Origin: an uncultured Winogradskyella sp.
Lineage (GTDB): Bacteria > Bacteroidota > Bacteroidia > Flavobacteriales > Flavobacteriaceae
Reading direction: 5' to 3'
Assembly (NCBI RefSeq): GCF_947498005.1
Contig: NZ_CANMIW010000003.1
Location: 478,713 to 542,712 of the forward strand
DNA: 64,000 nucleotides
Position 1 is the stretch's first letter; every line of letters begins with the position of its first letter. A model generated the notes under the pieces. The model did no database searches. It saw nothing but the letters and a program-made list of their open reading frames with translations, and was not told the DNA's origin. Below, piece by piece: positions 24,795 to 33,799 of the stretch. Made by a program: the position numbers and the translations under genes.

Positions 24795-27386
24795 CTACTT
24801 AACCTCTTTTAATGCATTATCTATTAAAGTACGTAAATGTTGTTTATGTGCTTTGCTAGATACATTTCCATTTGGTGCTGCCATGTTTCTAATTTGCTTT
24901 AAATTATATAAAGCCATTGATTTGGCAGTATTTGTATATCTGCTACTTTGTTTACCTGTTAACATATCAATTAACATATCTGTATATGATATTTGTAAAT
25001 TCTGTCTAAAGGAATTGACGTTACCATAAATATCTGTTTTAAAAATAGCAGAATTTAAATCAGTCATATATTTAGATAAAGAGTACTCATTACCATACAA
25101 TTCACTATCCGAAATTCTCTGTAACGTATTATTGTGTAAAATATGTCTTAGCACATTACGTTGATACGTTAATACTTGCGCATGTATTTTAGGATCTTCG
25201 GGACCTCTAAAAAAGTTATAACCTCTTCTTTGTAAAGCTAAATAATTATACAAATCATTTGGTGCGTTAAATGCATCAGGTGCAAAAGCATATTTCTTTA
25301 ATGCATTCATTGCTCTTTTTTGATCCACCAAACTTACAGGTGTATAAGGTTGCTTTCCTCCTTCTTGACCAATCATTGATCTATCTACATAAACACCACC
25401 AATAAATCGAGAAATAACATTGACAGCCGTAGCACGTTGTCCACTTAAAATGTAGTAAGCTCGCCTTAATTCTTGATAAGACTCTCCTGGTTTAGAAAAT
25501 TTAGATTTTATATCATTCATCATACTATCAACCAATTTTATTCTGTCTATAGAATAACCTATTTGATCATTAGACAAATCTCCAATCATTACTCTTGGGT
25601 CAATCGCTTTTCCTGGCGCACGCATGTCATCTGCATCATTACCAAAAATTAATTCTGGTTCTGTTGATCTATTCAGTAAAGCTACTTTTTCAGCTTCAGA
25701 ATTAAATGGTGTGTAACCAAACTGAATTGCCCAAACGTCATAAGGACCCACAGATGTATCGTAATACTGACCTTGATCTGCTCTATTGTTTGTTAGGTTA
25801 ATACCTGCATAATCCATAACAGATCCTGTTAAGCATTTCCCTTCAATAAAATCTTTATCTGCTAATTGTTCTGGCGAAAATAATTGACTAGCCTTCATGT
25901 TATGATTTAGTCCTAACGTATGGCCAACTTCATGCATAATTAATGCGATCATTGCTTCTTTTTTCATACGTGCCATTTCGATATCAGATCCACTTGTAGC
26001 CTCTACAACTGCTTGACCAAACATGGTATTCTCATGCATTGTATGACCAAATGAACATAAAACTTTATTCTTTTTTAAATAGTCTGCAGCATCAAATTCC
26101 ACATCTGCTTTAGCTAAATCAAATAACTGATCATAGAATACCCTGTTAGTAAAATGCACATATTCTAACATTATATCTGCTCCAATTATTTCTCCTGTTC
26201 TTGGGTTTACAAAACTTGGTCCATAGCCACCAAAAGGCGGATTTGGAGAAGATGTCCAACGTAATACATTATAATTAATATCTCCTGCATCCCAATCTGC
26301 ATCGTCTGGTTGTAACTTAACAACCATGGCATTTTTAAAGCCTGCTTTTTCAAAAGCTTTATTCCACTCTAACACACCTTGTGTAATTGTTTCTCTCCAT
26401 TCCACTGGTGTAGAATTCTCCATCCACCATGTAATAGGTTCCACTGGTTCTGATAAGGCAGCATTAGGATCCTTTTTAACCAAATTCCATCGATGTACTA
26501 AATCTTTGTATGGTGCAGAGTTAGTTGCCGTTTGATCATTCACTTGTGTCGTAAAATAACCCACTCTAGGATCGTCTAAACGAATTTCATAATCATTATC
26601 TGGCATTGCAATTAAACTGTGAAATACTTTAATACTCACATTTCTTCCATCAGTTACAGCTTGAGAACCACCGTTTAGTACCGAAGGGCTTGAGTATACA
26701 TACTCAACTTCAAGATTTGTATTATCATCATAGTTATTGATGCTATTAATTTTGGTTTTTGATTTGTCTAGATTTCCTAATTTAAATGCCATAGGGCTAG
26801 AACCCGGAAAACGTGGTGGTTTAATTTGGGTTAATGTTTCTTTTAAAAACAAACCATCTGCTTTTATTAAATATAAACCTGCTTTTTCATCATGTGCTTC
26901 AATCTTTACAGCTGCCATAATACCTTCACTAGTATTAGCATCTTTAGATTTAGAGATTGCATTATCTGGATCAAAATAAAATGACGTGTTTTGAGAAACA
27001 AATTCTATTTTGTTATAGAATTTTTTTACTTTAAAAACTTTAGAGCCACCATAAGCACCTCTAAAACGGCCTGCATCTACAACACCATTAGATACTTGAT
27101 TAAAATGTATATAATCTTTACCTAATTGCTCATCACTAATTACCATTTGTAATGCTCCAGTAATTGTATCGCGATACATGGTAAACAGACCTTCTATCTT
27201 TTCACTAGATTTAGTGAGGTCTTTAATTGACTTTTTCTTAGATTTAGGTTTCGGTGCTGGTGTTTCGGTTTTATCCTTCTTTTTCTTTTTCTTTTTTTGA
27301 GCTTCTACATTTTGAGGTGCCATAAAAGCGCTAACTACAAGCGCTATAGATAAGAGTCTATAGACATTTCGTTTTTTGATTTTCAT
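24795..27386 (-). CDS. Secreted zinc metalloprotease (DUF5117/DUF4953 type), second copy
   Basis: 863 residues. Signal peptide (MKIKKRN, then a hydrophobic stretch ending AEA). Right after it comes KKKKKKKDK and a Pro/Lys-rich linker to about residue 60. The motif HEVGHTLGLNHN begins at His485 (zinc ligands 485, 489, 495), followed by SVMDYAGINLT. The body shares order and motifs with the protease at 17613-20015 (YRDTITGALQM, HRWNLVKKDP, and WWNEAY/EWNKAF blocks), so the two are paralogues from an older duplication. Surface or periplasmic proteolysis is likely; substrate unknown. It is transcribed alone after a 115-base leader with a 10-bp inverted repeat. Confidence 0.87.
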   Translation of the reverse strand: MKIKKRNVYRLLSIALVVSAFMAPQNVEAQKKKKKKKDKTETPAPKPKSKKKSIKDLTKSSEKIEGLFTMYRDTITGALQMVISDEQLGKDYIHFNQVSNGVVDAGRFRGAYGGSKVFKVKKFYNKIEFVSQNTSFYFDPDNAISKSKDANTSEGIMAAVKIEAHDEKAGLYLIKADGLFLKETLTQIKPPRFPGSSPMAFKLGNLDKSKTKINSINNYDDNTNLEVEYVYSSPSVLNGGSQAVTDGRNVSIKVFHSLIAMPDNDYEIRLDDPRVGYFTTQVNDQTATNSAPYKDLVHRWNLVKKDPNAALSEPVEPITWWMENSTPVEWRETITQGVLEWNKAFEKAGFKNAMVVKLQPDDADWDAGDINYNVLRWTSSPNPPFGGYGPSFVNPRTGEIIGADIMLEYVHFTNRVFYDQLFDLAKADVEFDAADYLKKNKVLCSFGHTMHENTMFGQAVVEATSGSDIEMARMKKEAMIALIMHEVGHTLGLNHNMKASQLFSPEQLADKDFIEGKCLTGSVMDYAGINLTNNRADQGQYYDTSVGPYDVWAIQFGYTPFNSEAEKVALLNRSTEPELIFGNDADDMRAPGKAIDPRVMIGDLSNDQIGYSIDRIKLVDSMMNDIKSKFSKPGESYQELRRAYYILSGQRATAVNVISRFIGGVYVDRSMIGQEGGKQPYTPVSLVDQKRAMNALKKYAFAPDAFNAPNDLYNYLALQRRGYNFFRGPEDPKIHAQVLTYQRNVLRHILHNNTLQRISDSELYGNEYSLSKYMTDLNSAIFKTDIYGNVNSFRQNLQISYTDMLIDMLTGKQSSRYTNTAKSMALYNLKQIRNMAAPNGNVSSKAHKQHLRTLIDNALKEVK

Positions 27387-27406
27387 GATTAAAATTGATT
27401 AGTTTG

Positions 27407-27463
27407 TATTTTAACAAGATATTGAATAAATCATAAAAGATTCTCTAATATTTTGTTAAAATA
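27407..27463. repeat. 10-bp inverted repeat in the protease leader
   Basis: TATTTTAACA (27407-27416) and TGTTAAAATA (27454-27463), 37 bases apart, 20-78 bases upstream of the protease ATG. Possible operator pair or long stem; AT-rich, so chance is possible. Confidence 0.3.
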
Positions 27464-27501
27464 AGGAACTCTCAACCTATCACTTTATCATAAAAAGAGA
27501 A

Positions 27502-28161
27502 TTATTTAAAATATAAGTGCTGTTTATCATAAGACAGCTCTTCAAAGCTAGAAACCACCATATTGGCTAATGCATAGTCTTGGCCAGACGAATGTTTACT
27601 TTTAAAACCAGCGCAAAAAATTCCTGCAGCATGTGCTGCTTTAATGCCATTAGTAGAATCCTCAATAACCATACATTCTGATTTATCTTGATCTGTATGT
27701 TTAGCCGCTTTTAGAAAAATCTCTGGATGAGGCTTTGATTTCTCTAAATCTGCACCACTAAATTTTCCCATAAAATATTGGTTTAGATCAAAGCGATTAA
27801 AAATGCGTTCTATATTTGGCATAGAAGCCGAAGAAGCCACTACCAGCTTTACACCATTAGCATAATAGTCCTTGATGCGCTCTAAAACACCATCAATTAA
27901 TACCAAACCAGAATCGTTTTCAAACAAATATTTAAAGTGTTTTCGTTTTATACTGACTAGAGTTTCTGGTGCTTTGTCAATATTAAAATGGTCTACTAAT
28001 CGTTTACAGATATTAATTGTAGATTGCCCAGTAAACGATTCATAAAGTGCATCATTGACTTCAATATTAACATCGCTAAACATCTGATAATAGGCTTTAC
28101 GATGTAAAGGTTCTGTGTCTACAATAACACCATCCATGTCGAATAATACGGCTTTGAGCAT
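27502..28161 (-). CDS. HAD superfamily phosphatase/phosphoglucomutase-like (subfamily IA)
   Basis: About 219 residues. MLKAVLFDMDGVIVDTEPLH is the standard HAD opening (nucleophile Asp and the DxD acid/base), then VVASSASMPNIERIF (motif II Ser), KSKPHPEIFLKAA (motif III Lys) and VIEDSTNGIKAAHAAG (motif IV). The cap is the small alpha-helical type, as in beta-phosphoglucomutase and sugar-phosphate phosphatases. The substrate is not determined. A longer start at 28212 would add 17 residues of unlikely sequence, so 28161 is preferred. Cytoplasmic, monocistronic. Confidence 0.85.
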   Translation of the reverse strand: MLKAVLFDMDGVIVDTEPLHRKAYYQMFSDVNIEVNDALYESFTGQSTINICKRLVDHFNIDKAPETLVSIKRKHFKYLFENDSGLVLIDGVLERIKDYYANGVKLVVASSASMPNIERIFNRFDLNQYFMGKFSGADLEKSKPHPEIFLKAAKHTDQDKSECMVIEDSTNGIKAAHAAGIFCAGFKSKHSSGQDYALANMVVSSFEELSYDKQHLYFK

Positions 28162-28245
28162 AAAATATATTATTTTAGCCACGAAGATAGTAAAGAGTAA
28201 TTTTGAGTGCAACGAGAAATCTCATTATTAAATAACAAATCTATT

Positions 28246-28413
28246 ATGGCGAAAAAAGGAAAAGAGAAAAACACCAATAATAAAGCCAAACATAGCAAGC
28301 TCATTGCGCAGAAAAAAAACAAAATAAAATCTAAGGATGCTGAACGTAAAGCCCGTTTAAGAGCTATTGTTGAGAAAGCTAAAGCACAAAATAATGCTTC
28401 TGATGATGCTTAA
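28246..28413 (+). CDS. Very basic small protein
   Basis: 55 residues, MAKKGKEKNTNNKAKHSKLI and so on, more than one third Lys or Arg, no hydrophobic segment. The composition suggests binding to nucleic acid or the ribosome. It is divergent from the HAD gene. The ATG at 28246 is preferred over the GTG at 28207 because the latter overlaps the divergent promoter region. Function unknown. Confidence 0.6.
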   Translation: MAKKGKEKNTNNKAKHSKLIAQKKNKIKSKDAERKARLRAIVEKAKAQNNASDDA

Positions 28414-28521
28414 GTAAGTTATGTTTTCTACTCGATGAACCTCAGCATTAATAGTTATTTTAAGAAGAAAATATTTTAATGCAACTCAAACCTAAAATAT
28501 TGGCTTAAAGGAATCATTGAA

Positions 28522-28734
28522 TTGGACTCTAAAAGTGGATGGACGAGTAACGATGATCTTGGAGAATGGATTACTGCAATTTTTTACAACGCATTCGTTT
28601 CTGGATACGAGCCCTTAGAAAGGGAACTCGGAAATTACAATGAACAAAGTGGCATATTTATAAATTCTAATAATGAATCTCGGAGAATAGATTGGAAGAA
28701 AGTTTATAATCTGAAAAATAATATCTTATTCTGA
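28522..28734 (+). pseudogene. Short ORF, probable fragment of a larger gene
   Basis: A 70-codon frame with only a TTG start; the frame is open 14 codons further upstream with no ATG. The peptide (SGWTSNDDLGEWITAIFYNA and so on) has protein-like composition but no family I recognise. It sits just outside a GGGTGTTGTACGCCGTT motif (about 28786-28802) and before a minus-strand block. It may be a remnant left by a rearrangement. Confidence 0.3.
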
Positions 28735-28801
28735 AATATTGCTGCAGGTAAAGTGAATTTCAGGTCGAGAATTTATATACCTTATTGGGTGTTGTACGCC
28801 G

Positions 28802-29317
28802 TTATTTTTTGATTGCATTATTCAATTGTACCATTTTCAATTCTTTATGGTACGTTTCAATTCTAGAGTAAGCAGTTCCATCAACTAATAAAATAACTAT
28901 CAACATTGCAATTGTTGTAATGCTAATTGCTCTCCAAGTTGGTGTATTAATGAACAGAATTAGTAATGCTGAAACAATTATAAGAATTGGAATTACTTTG
29001 AAAACAACTGTATATTCCTTTAATGTACTTTCTGAACGTTCTATTTCGGATTGGTAAAAAGCAGCTGTATCAGTATTAAAGTCTTTCTCAAACTGTTTAA
29101 CTCTTTGTATATTTGTATAGTTAAGACCCATACCAATAATTAAAAGTAGAATGCCTGCTACCAAAGTTGGAATAATATAAGCTTTTGCTAAATCTGTTTT
29201 TCCTAATTGCCAAAACCCAATACTTGCAATTAAAAACCCAATCGCAAAAAGGATAAAAAAACGTGTTGAGAATACTTCAGCTTTTGCCCACTCTGTAGTT
29301 AATTTTAATAGTTCCAT
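28802..29317 (-). CDS. Four-helix membrane protein of unknown function
   Basis: About 171 residues. Hydrophobic helices lie at about 16-38, 44-65, 107-126 and 128-150, with a charged loop containing QFEKDFNTDTAAFYQSEI between the second and third. I do not recognise a named family, although similar four-helix proteins accompany AraC/SDR genes in Flavobacteriaceae. It is 12 bases downstream of an AraC-family regulator and belongs to the SDR-AraC-membrane protein operon. The ATG at 29317 is preferred to a TTG at 29323. Confidence 0.7.
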   Translation of the reverse strand: MELLKLTTEWAKAEVFSTRFFILFAIGFLIASIGFWQLGKTDLAKAYIIPTLVAGILLLIIGMGLNYTNIQRVKQFEKDFNTDTAAFYQSEIERSESTLKEYTVVFKVIPILIIVSALLILFINTPTWRAISITTIAMLIVILLVDGTAYSRIETYHKELKMVQLNNAIKK

Positions 29318-29329
29318 TGACAATAATTC

Positions 29330-30244
29330 CTAGTTCATACTATATTTCTGTTGGTATTCTGAAGGGCTTATTCCTTCTTTTTTTTTGAATAATCTAGAAA
29401 AATATTGTGGATATTCAAACCCTAACTCATAAGCTACTTCCGAAACGCTTTTATGAGGCTCCAAAAGAATGTTTTTTGCTTCGTCAATTAAATACAATTG
29501 CAAATGTTCAGTTGTAGTTTTACCTGTTTCTTTTTTCAAAGTATCACTTAAGTAACGTTGAGAAACCAACATTTTATTTGCTATGTGTTCTATACATGGA
29601 ATTCCTTTTTCTTGTAAATGACCTGATTCAAAATATTCAGTTAATTGCTGATTAAATTGTTCCAGCAAATCGTTCGATATTTCTTTCCTGTTTAAAAACT
29701 GTCTTTCATAAAATCGATTGGCATACTTAAAAAGCGTACTTAATTGAGAAATGATAATTTCTTTGCTAAACTCGTCTTGGTTGTTATGATATTCTATTTC
29801 AATATTTTCAACTATTAATTCTATTTGCTTTTCTTCTTTTGGCGAAAGATGTAATGCTTCATTTACTGAATAGGAAAAGAAACCATATTTTTTTATTTGT
29901 TGTGCTAAATCTGTTCCTTTCAAAAAATCTTCGTGGAAGTTTATTGAAAAGCCTTTTCGCTCAAAAACCACGCTACTATCCCATTGTAGAATTTGCCTTG
30001 GTGCAATGAAAATTAAAGCTCCATTGGTAAAATCATATTTTGTTCGTCCGTAGTTTAAGTCGCCTTTTACAAATTTCTTTAAGCTAATGGAATAGCAATC
30101 GTTTGTAATTGGTGGCGAACTTTCTTTTGGACAAGGTAAATAACCATCGCCTTTTGAGTTGAAAACACTCAACATAGGGTGTTCTGGTCTCGGTACTTCT
30201 AAATAATCGAGATAAGTCGATAATGTTTTAAAGTGCTCCATCAT
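29330..30244 (-). CDS. AraC-family transcriptional regulator
   Basis: 304 residues. The C-terminal ~100 residues contain two helix-turn-helix motifs in the AraC pattern: NKMLVSQRYLSDTLKKETGK, then SVSEVAYELGFEYPQYFSRLFKKKEG and PSEYQQKY. The N-terminal ~170 residues form a cupin-like effector region. It is embedded between an SDR gene (6 bases upstream) and the membrane protein gene, so it probably regulates its own operon. The inducer is unknown. Two ATG codons sit at the start (30244 and 30241); either is possible. Confidence 0.88.
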   Translation of the reverse strand: MMEHFKTLSTYLDYLEVPRPEHPMLSVFNSKGDGYLPCPKESSPPITNDCYSISLKKFVKGDLNYGRTKYDFTNGALIFIAPRQILQWDSSVVFERKGFSINFHEDFLKGTDLAQQIKKYGFFSYSVNEALHLSPKEEKQIELIVENIEIEYHNNQDEFSKEIIISQLSTLFKYANRFYERQFLNRKEISNDLLEQFNQQLTEYFESGHLQEKGIPCIEHIANKMLVSQRYLSDTLKKETGKTTTEHLQLYLIDEAKNILLEPHKSVSEVAYELGFEYPQYFSRLFKKKEGISPSEYQQKYSMN

Positions 30245-30250
30245 ACAAAT

Positions 30251-31201
30251 TTATATATTCCATTTTACACCTGTTTCCTTTTCCGAAAGTTCCCATAATT
30301 TATTTGATACGACTTTATCTTTTGCGTGTGATTCTAATTTATGTGCTCCAACTGGGCCAGTCCAATTATTTCTTCCTGTTGGACCATAAAAACTACTTTG
30401 GTCTAAATTAGGTTCTGTGGCACACATCAATTGCGGATAAGCACCTTTTTCAGCCGATTGTGTTAATGGCGACAATTTCATTAGATTAAAGATGAATTTC
30501 ATCATAAAGCTACCACTTGAATTTATTAGGTTGGTTCTTGAAGAACCTGGATGACAAGCATATGCTTTAACATCTGTTTTCCCAGCTTCTTTTAATCTAT
30601 CTTGTAATTCGTACATAGACATTATCTGCGCCAGTTTACTTTGACTATATGCATTATTAGGCGTGTAATCTTTGTTCCAATTCAAATCATCAAATTTGAT
30701 GGTTTTAATTCCCATATCATATCCCAAACTTCCTACCGTTACAATTCGTCCTTTGGATTTCTTAATAAGTGGGAACAATAGTGCTTGAAGCGTAAAGTTT
30801 CCGAAGTAATTTGTTCCCATTTGACTTTCCCATCCATCTACTGTTAACGTTTGTTTAGGTACTTGGGCAATAGCAGCATTACAAATGAGTGCATCGATTT
30901 TAGGAACTGTTTTTACAACTTCTTCTGTTGCTTTTTTCACCGAATCTTGAACAGCCAAATCTATTTTTATAGCTACAACGTCTATATCATTTCCAAGTTC
31001 TTGCTTTAGAATTTTAATGGTGTCTTCAGCTTTCTTTGGGTTTCTATTAAGCATTACCACTTTTGCTCCTTTTGATAGTAATATTTTCGCTGCTTCAAAT
31101 CCTGTTCCGCTTGTAGTTCCCGTTATTACATATGTTTTACCATTTAATTTTTCAATTCTATCTGGTGTCCAACCTTTTTTACCAAATTGATTTTTCTCCA
31201 T
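30251..31201 (-). CDS. Short-chain dehydrogenase/reductase (protochlorophyllide reductase-like subgroup)
   Basis: 316 residues. The Rossmann start is VITGTTSGTGFEAAKILL (TGxxxGxG). It has RNPKKAE after strand 2, the ICNAAIAQ (NNAG-like) motif, TVGSLGYD and the catalytic YSQSK (Tyr-x-x-x-Lys), then an HPGSSRTNL segment. The sequence resembles WW-domain oxidoreductase/retinol dehydrogenase type SDRs, often annotated as protochlorophyllide reductase-like; the organism has no chlorophyll pathway in this window. Substrate unknown. It is the first gene of a three-gene operon with AraC and a membrane protein. Confidence 0.85.
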   Translation of the reverse strand: MEKNQFGKKGWTPDRIEKLNGKTYVITGTTSGTGFEAAKILLSKGAKVVMLNRNPKKAEDTIKILKQELGNDIDVVAIKIDLAVQDSVKKATEEVVKTVPKIDALICNAAIAQVPKQTLTVDGWESQMGTNYFGNFTLQALLFPLIKKSKGRIVTVGSLGYDMGIKTIKFDDLNWNKDYTPNNAYSQSKLAQIMSMYELQDRLKEAGKTDVKAYACHPGSSRTNLINSSGSFMMKFIFNLMKLSPLTQSAEKGAYPQLMCATEPNLDQSSFYGPTGRNNWTGPVGAHKLESHAKDKVVSNKLWELSEKETGVKWNI

Positions 31202-31227
31202 TTTTGCTTACGTTTGATTTAATAAGA

Positions 31228-31235
31228 CAAAATTA
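31228..31235 (-). promoter_or_regulatory. -7 box for the SDR-AraC operon
   Basis: Minus-strand TAATTTTG (TAnnTTTG), 26 bases from the SDR ATG at 31201. No good -33 TTG. Confidence 0.4.
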
Positions 31236-31428
31236 GGTCGGAAAGGAACTTAACTTCTTATACGGATTTTCTAAAGTTGGATACTTTTTGGTTTGAGTGG
31301 GTAATTGCACCATACTACGGAAAAATTAATTATTTAATACAGAAACCACTAATTACCTTTTATACATCAAACATAAACCTACTGTTAATTAACAAAATTT
31401 AGTAATGATAGCCGTAAACTTTAAGTAT

Positions 31429-33336
31429 TTACAACACATTATCCATAATATCTTGTACTACTTCAGGATTTAAAAGTGTGCTTGTATCACCTAATTGATC
31501 GGTTTCATTACATGCAATTTTCCTTAATATTCTTCTCATTATTTTACCTGATCGTGTTTTTGGTAAACCATCTGTAAATTGAATCTTATCTAATTTTGCA
31601 ATTGGGCCTATTTGCTCTGTAATTAATTGATTGATTTCTTTACGTAAATTATCATGATTTCTGCTTTCTCCAGTTTCCTTTAAGGTTACATAACCATAAA
31701 GCGCATTTCCCTTAACATCATGTGGAAAACCTACAATTGCACTTTCTGCAACCGCAGGATGTTCGTTAATAGCATCCTCTATTGGAGCTGTTCCTAAATT
31801 ATGACCTGAGACTATAATAACATCATCTACTCTACCTGTAATTCTATAATAACCTACTTCATCTCGCAACGCTCCATCACCTGTAAAATACATATTATCG
31901 TAAGCAGAAAAATAGGTGTCTTTATAGCGTTGATGATTGCCCCAAATTGTTCTGGCTATACTTGGCCATGGGAATTTAATGCATAGTCTGCCATCTACTT
32001 GGTTACCTTTAATTTCTTGACCTTGCTCATCCATTAATGCTGGCTGAATACCTATAAAAGGTAATGTTGCATAGGTTGGTTTTGTTGGTGTTGCAAATGC
32101 TATTGGAGTAATCATTATGCCGCCTGTTTCAGTTTGCCACCATGTATCTACAATTGGTGCTTTTTTCTTACCAACATTATCATCGTACCAATGCCACGCC
32201 TCTTCATTTATAGGTTCACCTACAGTACCCAACACTTTAATGGATGACAAATTATGTTTTTCTAAATGATCAATGCCTTCTTTAGCTAATGCTCTTATTG
32301 CAGTAGGTGCTGTATAAAATTGATTAACCTTATGCTTTTCTACAATGTCCCAAAATCGTCCGAAATCTGGATAACTTGGTACGCCTTCAAACATTACAGT
32401 TGTGGCTCCATTACAAAGTGGTCCATAAACAATATAACTGTGACCAGTGATCCAACCAATATCTGCTGTACACCAATACACGTCCTTTTCTGTGTACTGA
32501 AATACATTTTTGAAGGTATAGGCTGTATACACCATATAACCTGCTGTTGTATGCACCATACCTTTAGGTTTTCCTGTAGAACCAGATGTATATAAGATAA
32601 ATAATGGATCTTCTGCCTTCATAATTTCTGGGACACAATCTGAATAGGCATCATCTAAAAGTGGTTGTAACCAATAGTCACGTCCATCTTTCATATTAAT
32701 ATCAGAATGAATACGTTTTGCCACCAAAACAGATTCAATAGAAGAACATTCCTCTAAGGCTTCATCTACAATACCTTTTAAATCTATTGTCTTTTTACCA
32801 CGATAAGAACCATCACTAGTGATTACCATTTTACATTCGGCATCATTAATTCTAGTTGCTAAAGCTGTTGAAGAAAAACCTGCAAATACCACAGAATGTA
32901 TAGCTCCAATACGAGCACATGCTAAGACAGATATTGCCAATTCAGGAATCATAGGTAAATAAACACAAACTCTATCTCCTTTTTTAATGCCTTTATCAAT
33001 TAGTACATTTGCAAATCTACATACGCGTTCATGTAATTGTTTATAGGTAATATGTTCTGCTTCTTCTAAAGGATCATTAGGTTCAAAAATTATAGCGGTT
33101 TTATCACCTCTTGTATATAAATGCCTGTCTATACAATTCTCAGTTATGTTGAGTTCTGCACCTTCAAACCATTTAATTTCTGGTTTAGAAAAATCCCAAC
33201 TAAGAACTTTATCCCATTTTTTTCGCCATATAAAATGTTCTTCCGCAATTTCTTCCCAAAAAACTTCGGGATTTCTTACTGATTTACGGTACACTTGGTA
33301 ATATTCTTCTAAGTGTTTTATGTGATAATTACTCAT
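31429..33336 (-). CDS. acs: Acetyl-CoA synthetase (AMP-forming)
   Basis: 635 residues, the normal length for Acs (E. coli 652). ATP-binding motif YTSGSTGKPKG (about 255), the WWQTETGG motif, and the C-terminal KTRSGKIMRR, whose final Lys is the site regulated by acetylation in this family. VYLPMIPELAISVLACARIGAIHSVVFAGFS is the Acs N-domain hallmark. It activates acetate with ATP and CoA. It lies 36 bases downstream of DUF779 and follows aldehyde dehydrogenase, which would supply acetate from acetaldehyde. Cytoplasmic. Confidence 0.95.
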   Translation of the reverse strand: MSNYHIKHLEEYYQVYRKSVRNPEVFWEEIAEEHFIWRKKWDKVLSWDFSKPEIKWFEGAELNITENCIDRHLYTRGDKTAIIFEPNDPLEEAEHITYKQLHERVCRFANVLIDKGIKKGDRVCVYLPMIPELAISVLACARIGAIHSVVFAGFSSTALATRINDAECKMVITSDGSYRGKKTIDLKGIVDEALEECSSIESVLVAKRIHSDINMKDGRDYWLQPLLDDAYSDCVPEIMKAEDPLFILYTSGSTGKPKGMVHTTAGYMVYTAYTFKNVFQYTEKDVYWCTADIGWITGHSYIVYGPLCNGATTVMFEGVPSYPDFGRFWDIVEKHKVNQFYTAPTAIRALAKEGIDHLEKHNLSSIKVLGTVGEPINEEAWHWYDDNVGKKKAPIVDTWWQTETGGIMITPIAFATPTKPTYATLPFIGIQPALMDEQGQEIKGNQVDGRLCIKFPWPSIARTIWGNHQRYKDTYFSAYDNMYFTGDGALRDEVGYYRITGRVDDVIIVSGHNLGTAPIEDAINEHPAVAESAIVGFPHDVKGNALYGYVTLKETGESRNHDNLRKEINQLITEQIGPIAKLDKIQFTDGLPKTRSGKIMRRILRKIACNETDQLGDTSTLLNPEVVQDIMDNVL

Positions 33337-33372
33337 TATTTAGTCTCTATTTATTTTAGTTTAAAAAGGTAG

Positions 33373-33729
33373 TTATTTTGAATTAAAAAAAGAAGCTTCT
33401 TCTTCGGATAATAATCTGGAGTGAATTAAGAACCGTAAGCCTAATGGAATTTCTAATGAAAAACTCGCGCCTCTTCCTGTGGTTACATCTACTGTGAGAT
33501 GTGTATGTTTCCAATATTCAAATTGATCTTGATTCATGTAAAAGTTAACACCTTCTACTTCACCTAAAAGTATATCACTCTCATCTAAATACATGTCTTC
33601 TTTTTCAAAAATCATTGGTGCAGAACCATCGCAACAGCCTCCACTTTGATGAAAAATTAATTCGCCATGCTTGGTCTTTAGTTGTTGAACCACCTTGGCT
33701 GCCTGTTCTGTTATTTCTACTCGTTTCAT
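33373..33729 (-). CDS. DUF779 domain protein
   Basis: 118 residues. It contains FHQSGGCCDGSAPMIF (two adjacent Cys), GEVEGVNFYMNQDQFEYW and the C-terminal EIPLGLRFLIHSRLLS, the recognisable DUF779 pattern. The family is commonly found next to aldehyde dehydrogenases of the ExaC/AldB type, as here. The adjacent cysteines suggest metal or thiol chemistry, but no reaction is established. It lies between a hairpin terminator (upstream) and acs (downstream). Confidence 0.85.
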   Translation of the reverse strand: MKRVEITEQAAKVVQQLKTKHGELIFHQSGGCCDGSAPMIFEKEDMYLDESDILLGEVEGVNFYMNQDQFEYWKHTHLTVDVTTGRGASFSLEIPLGLRFLIHSRLLSEEEASFFNSK

Positions 33730-33741
33730 ATGTTTTATACA

Positions 33742-33778
33742 TTAAAAAAAAGCTGAATTAAATTAACTAATTCAGCCT
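33742..33778 (-). terminator. Intrinsic terminator or attenuator between aldehyde dehydrogenase and DUF779
   Basis: GCTGAATTA (33752-33760) pairs with TAATTCAGC (33768-33776). On the minus strand the hairpin is followed by a run of T, so it ends transcription of the aldehyde dehydrogenase gene before DUF779-acs. Readthrough would set their ratio. Confidence 0.75.
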
Positions 33779-33799
33779 AATTCTACTATTAATAAATTT

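Noticed and set aside
30251..31201. Reductase step of sulfonolipid synthesis
   Set aside because: It is an SDR, but it lies 16 kb from the putative pair in an AraC-regulated operon and resembles a different SDR subgroup.
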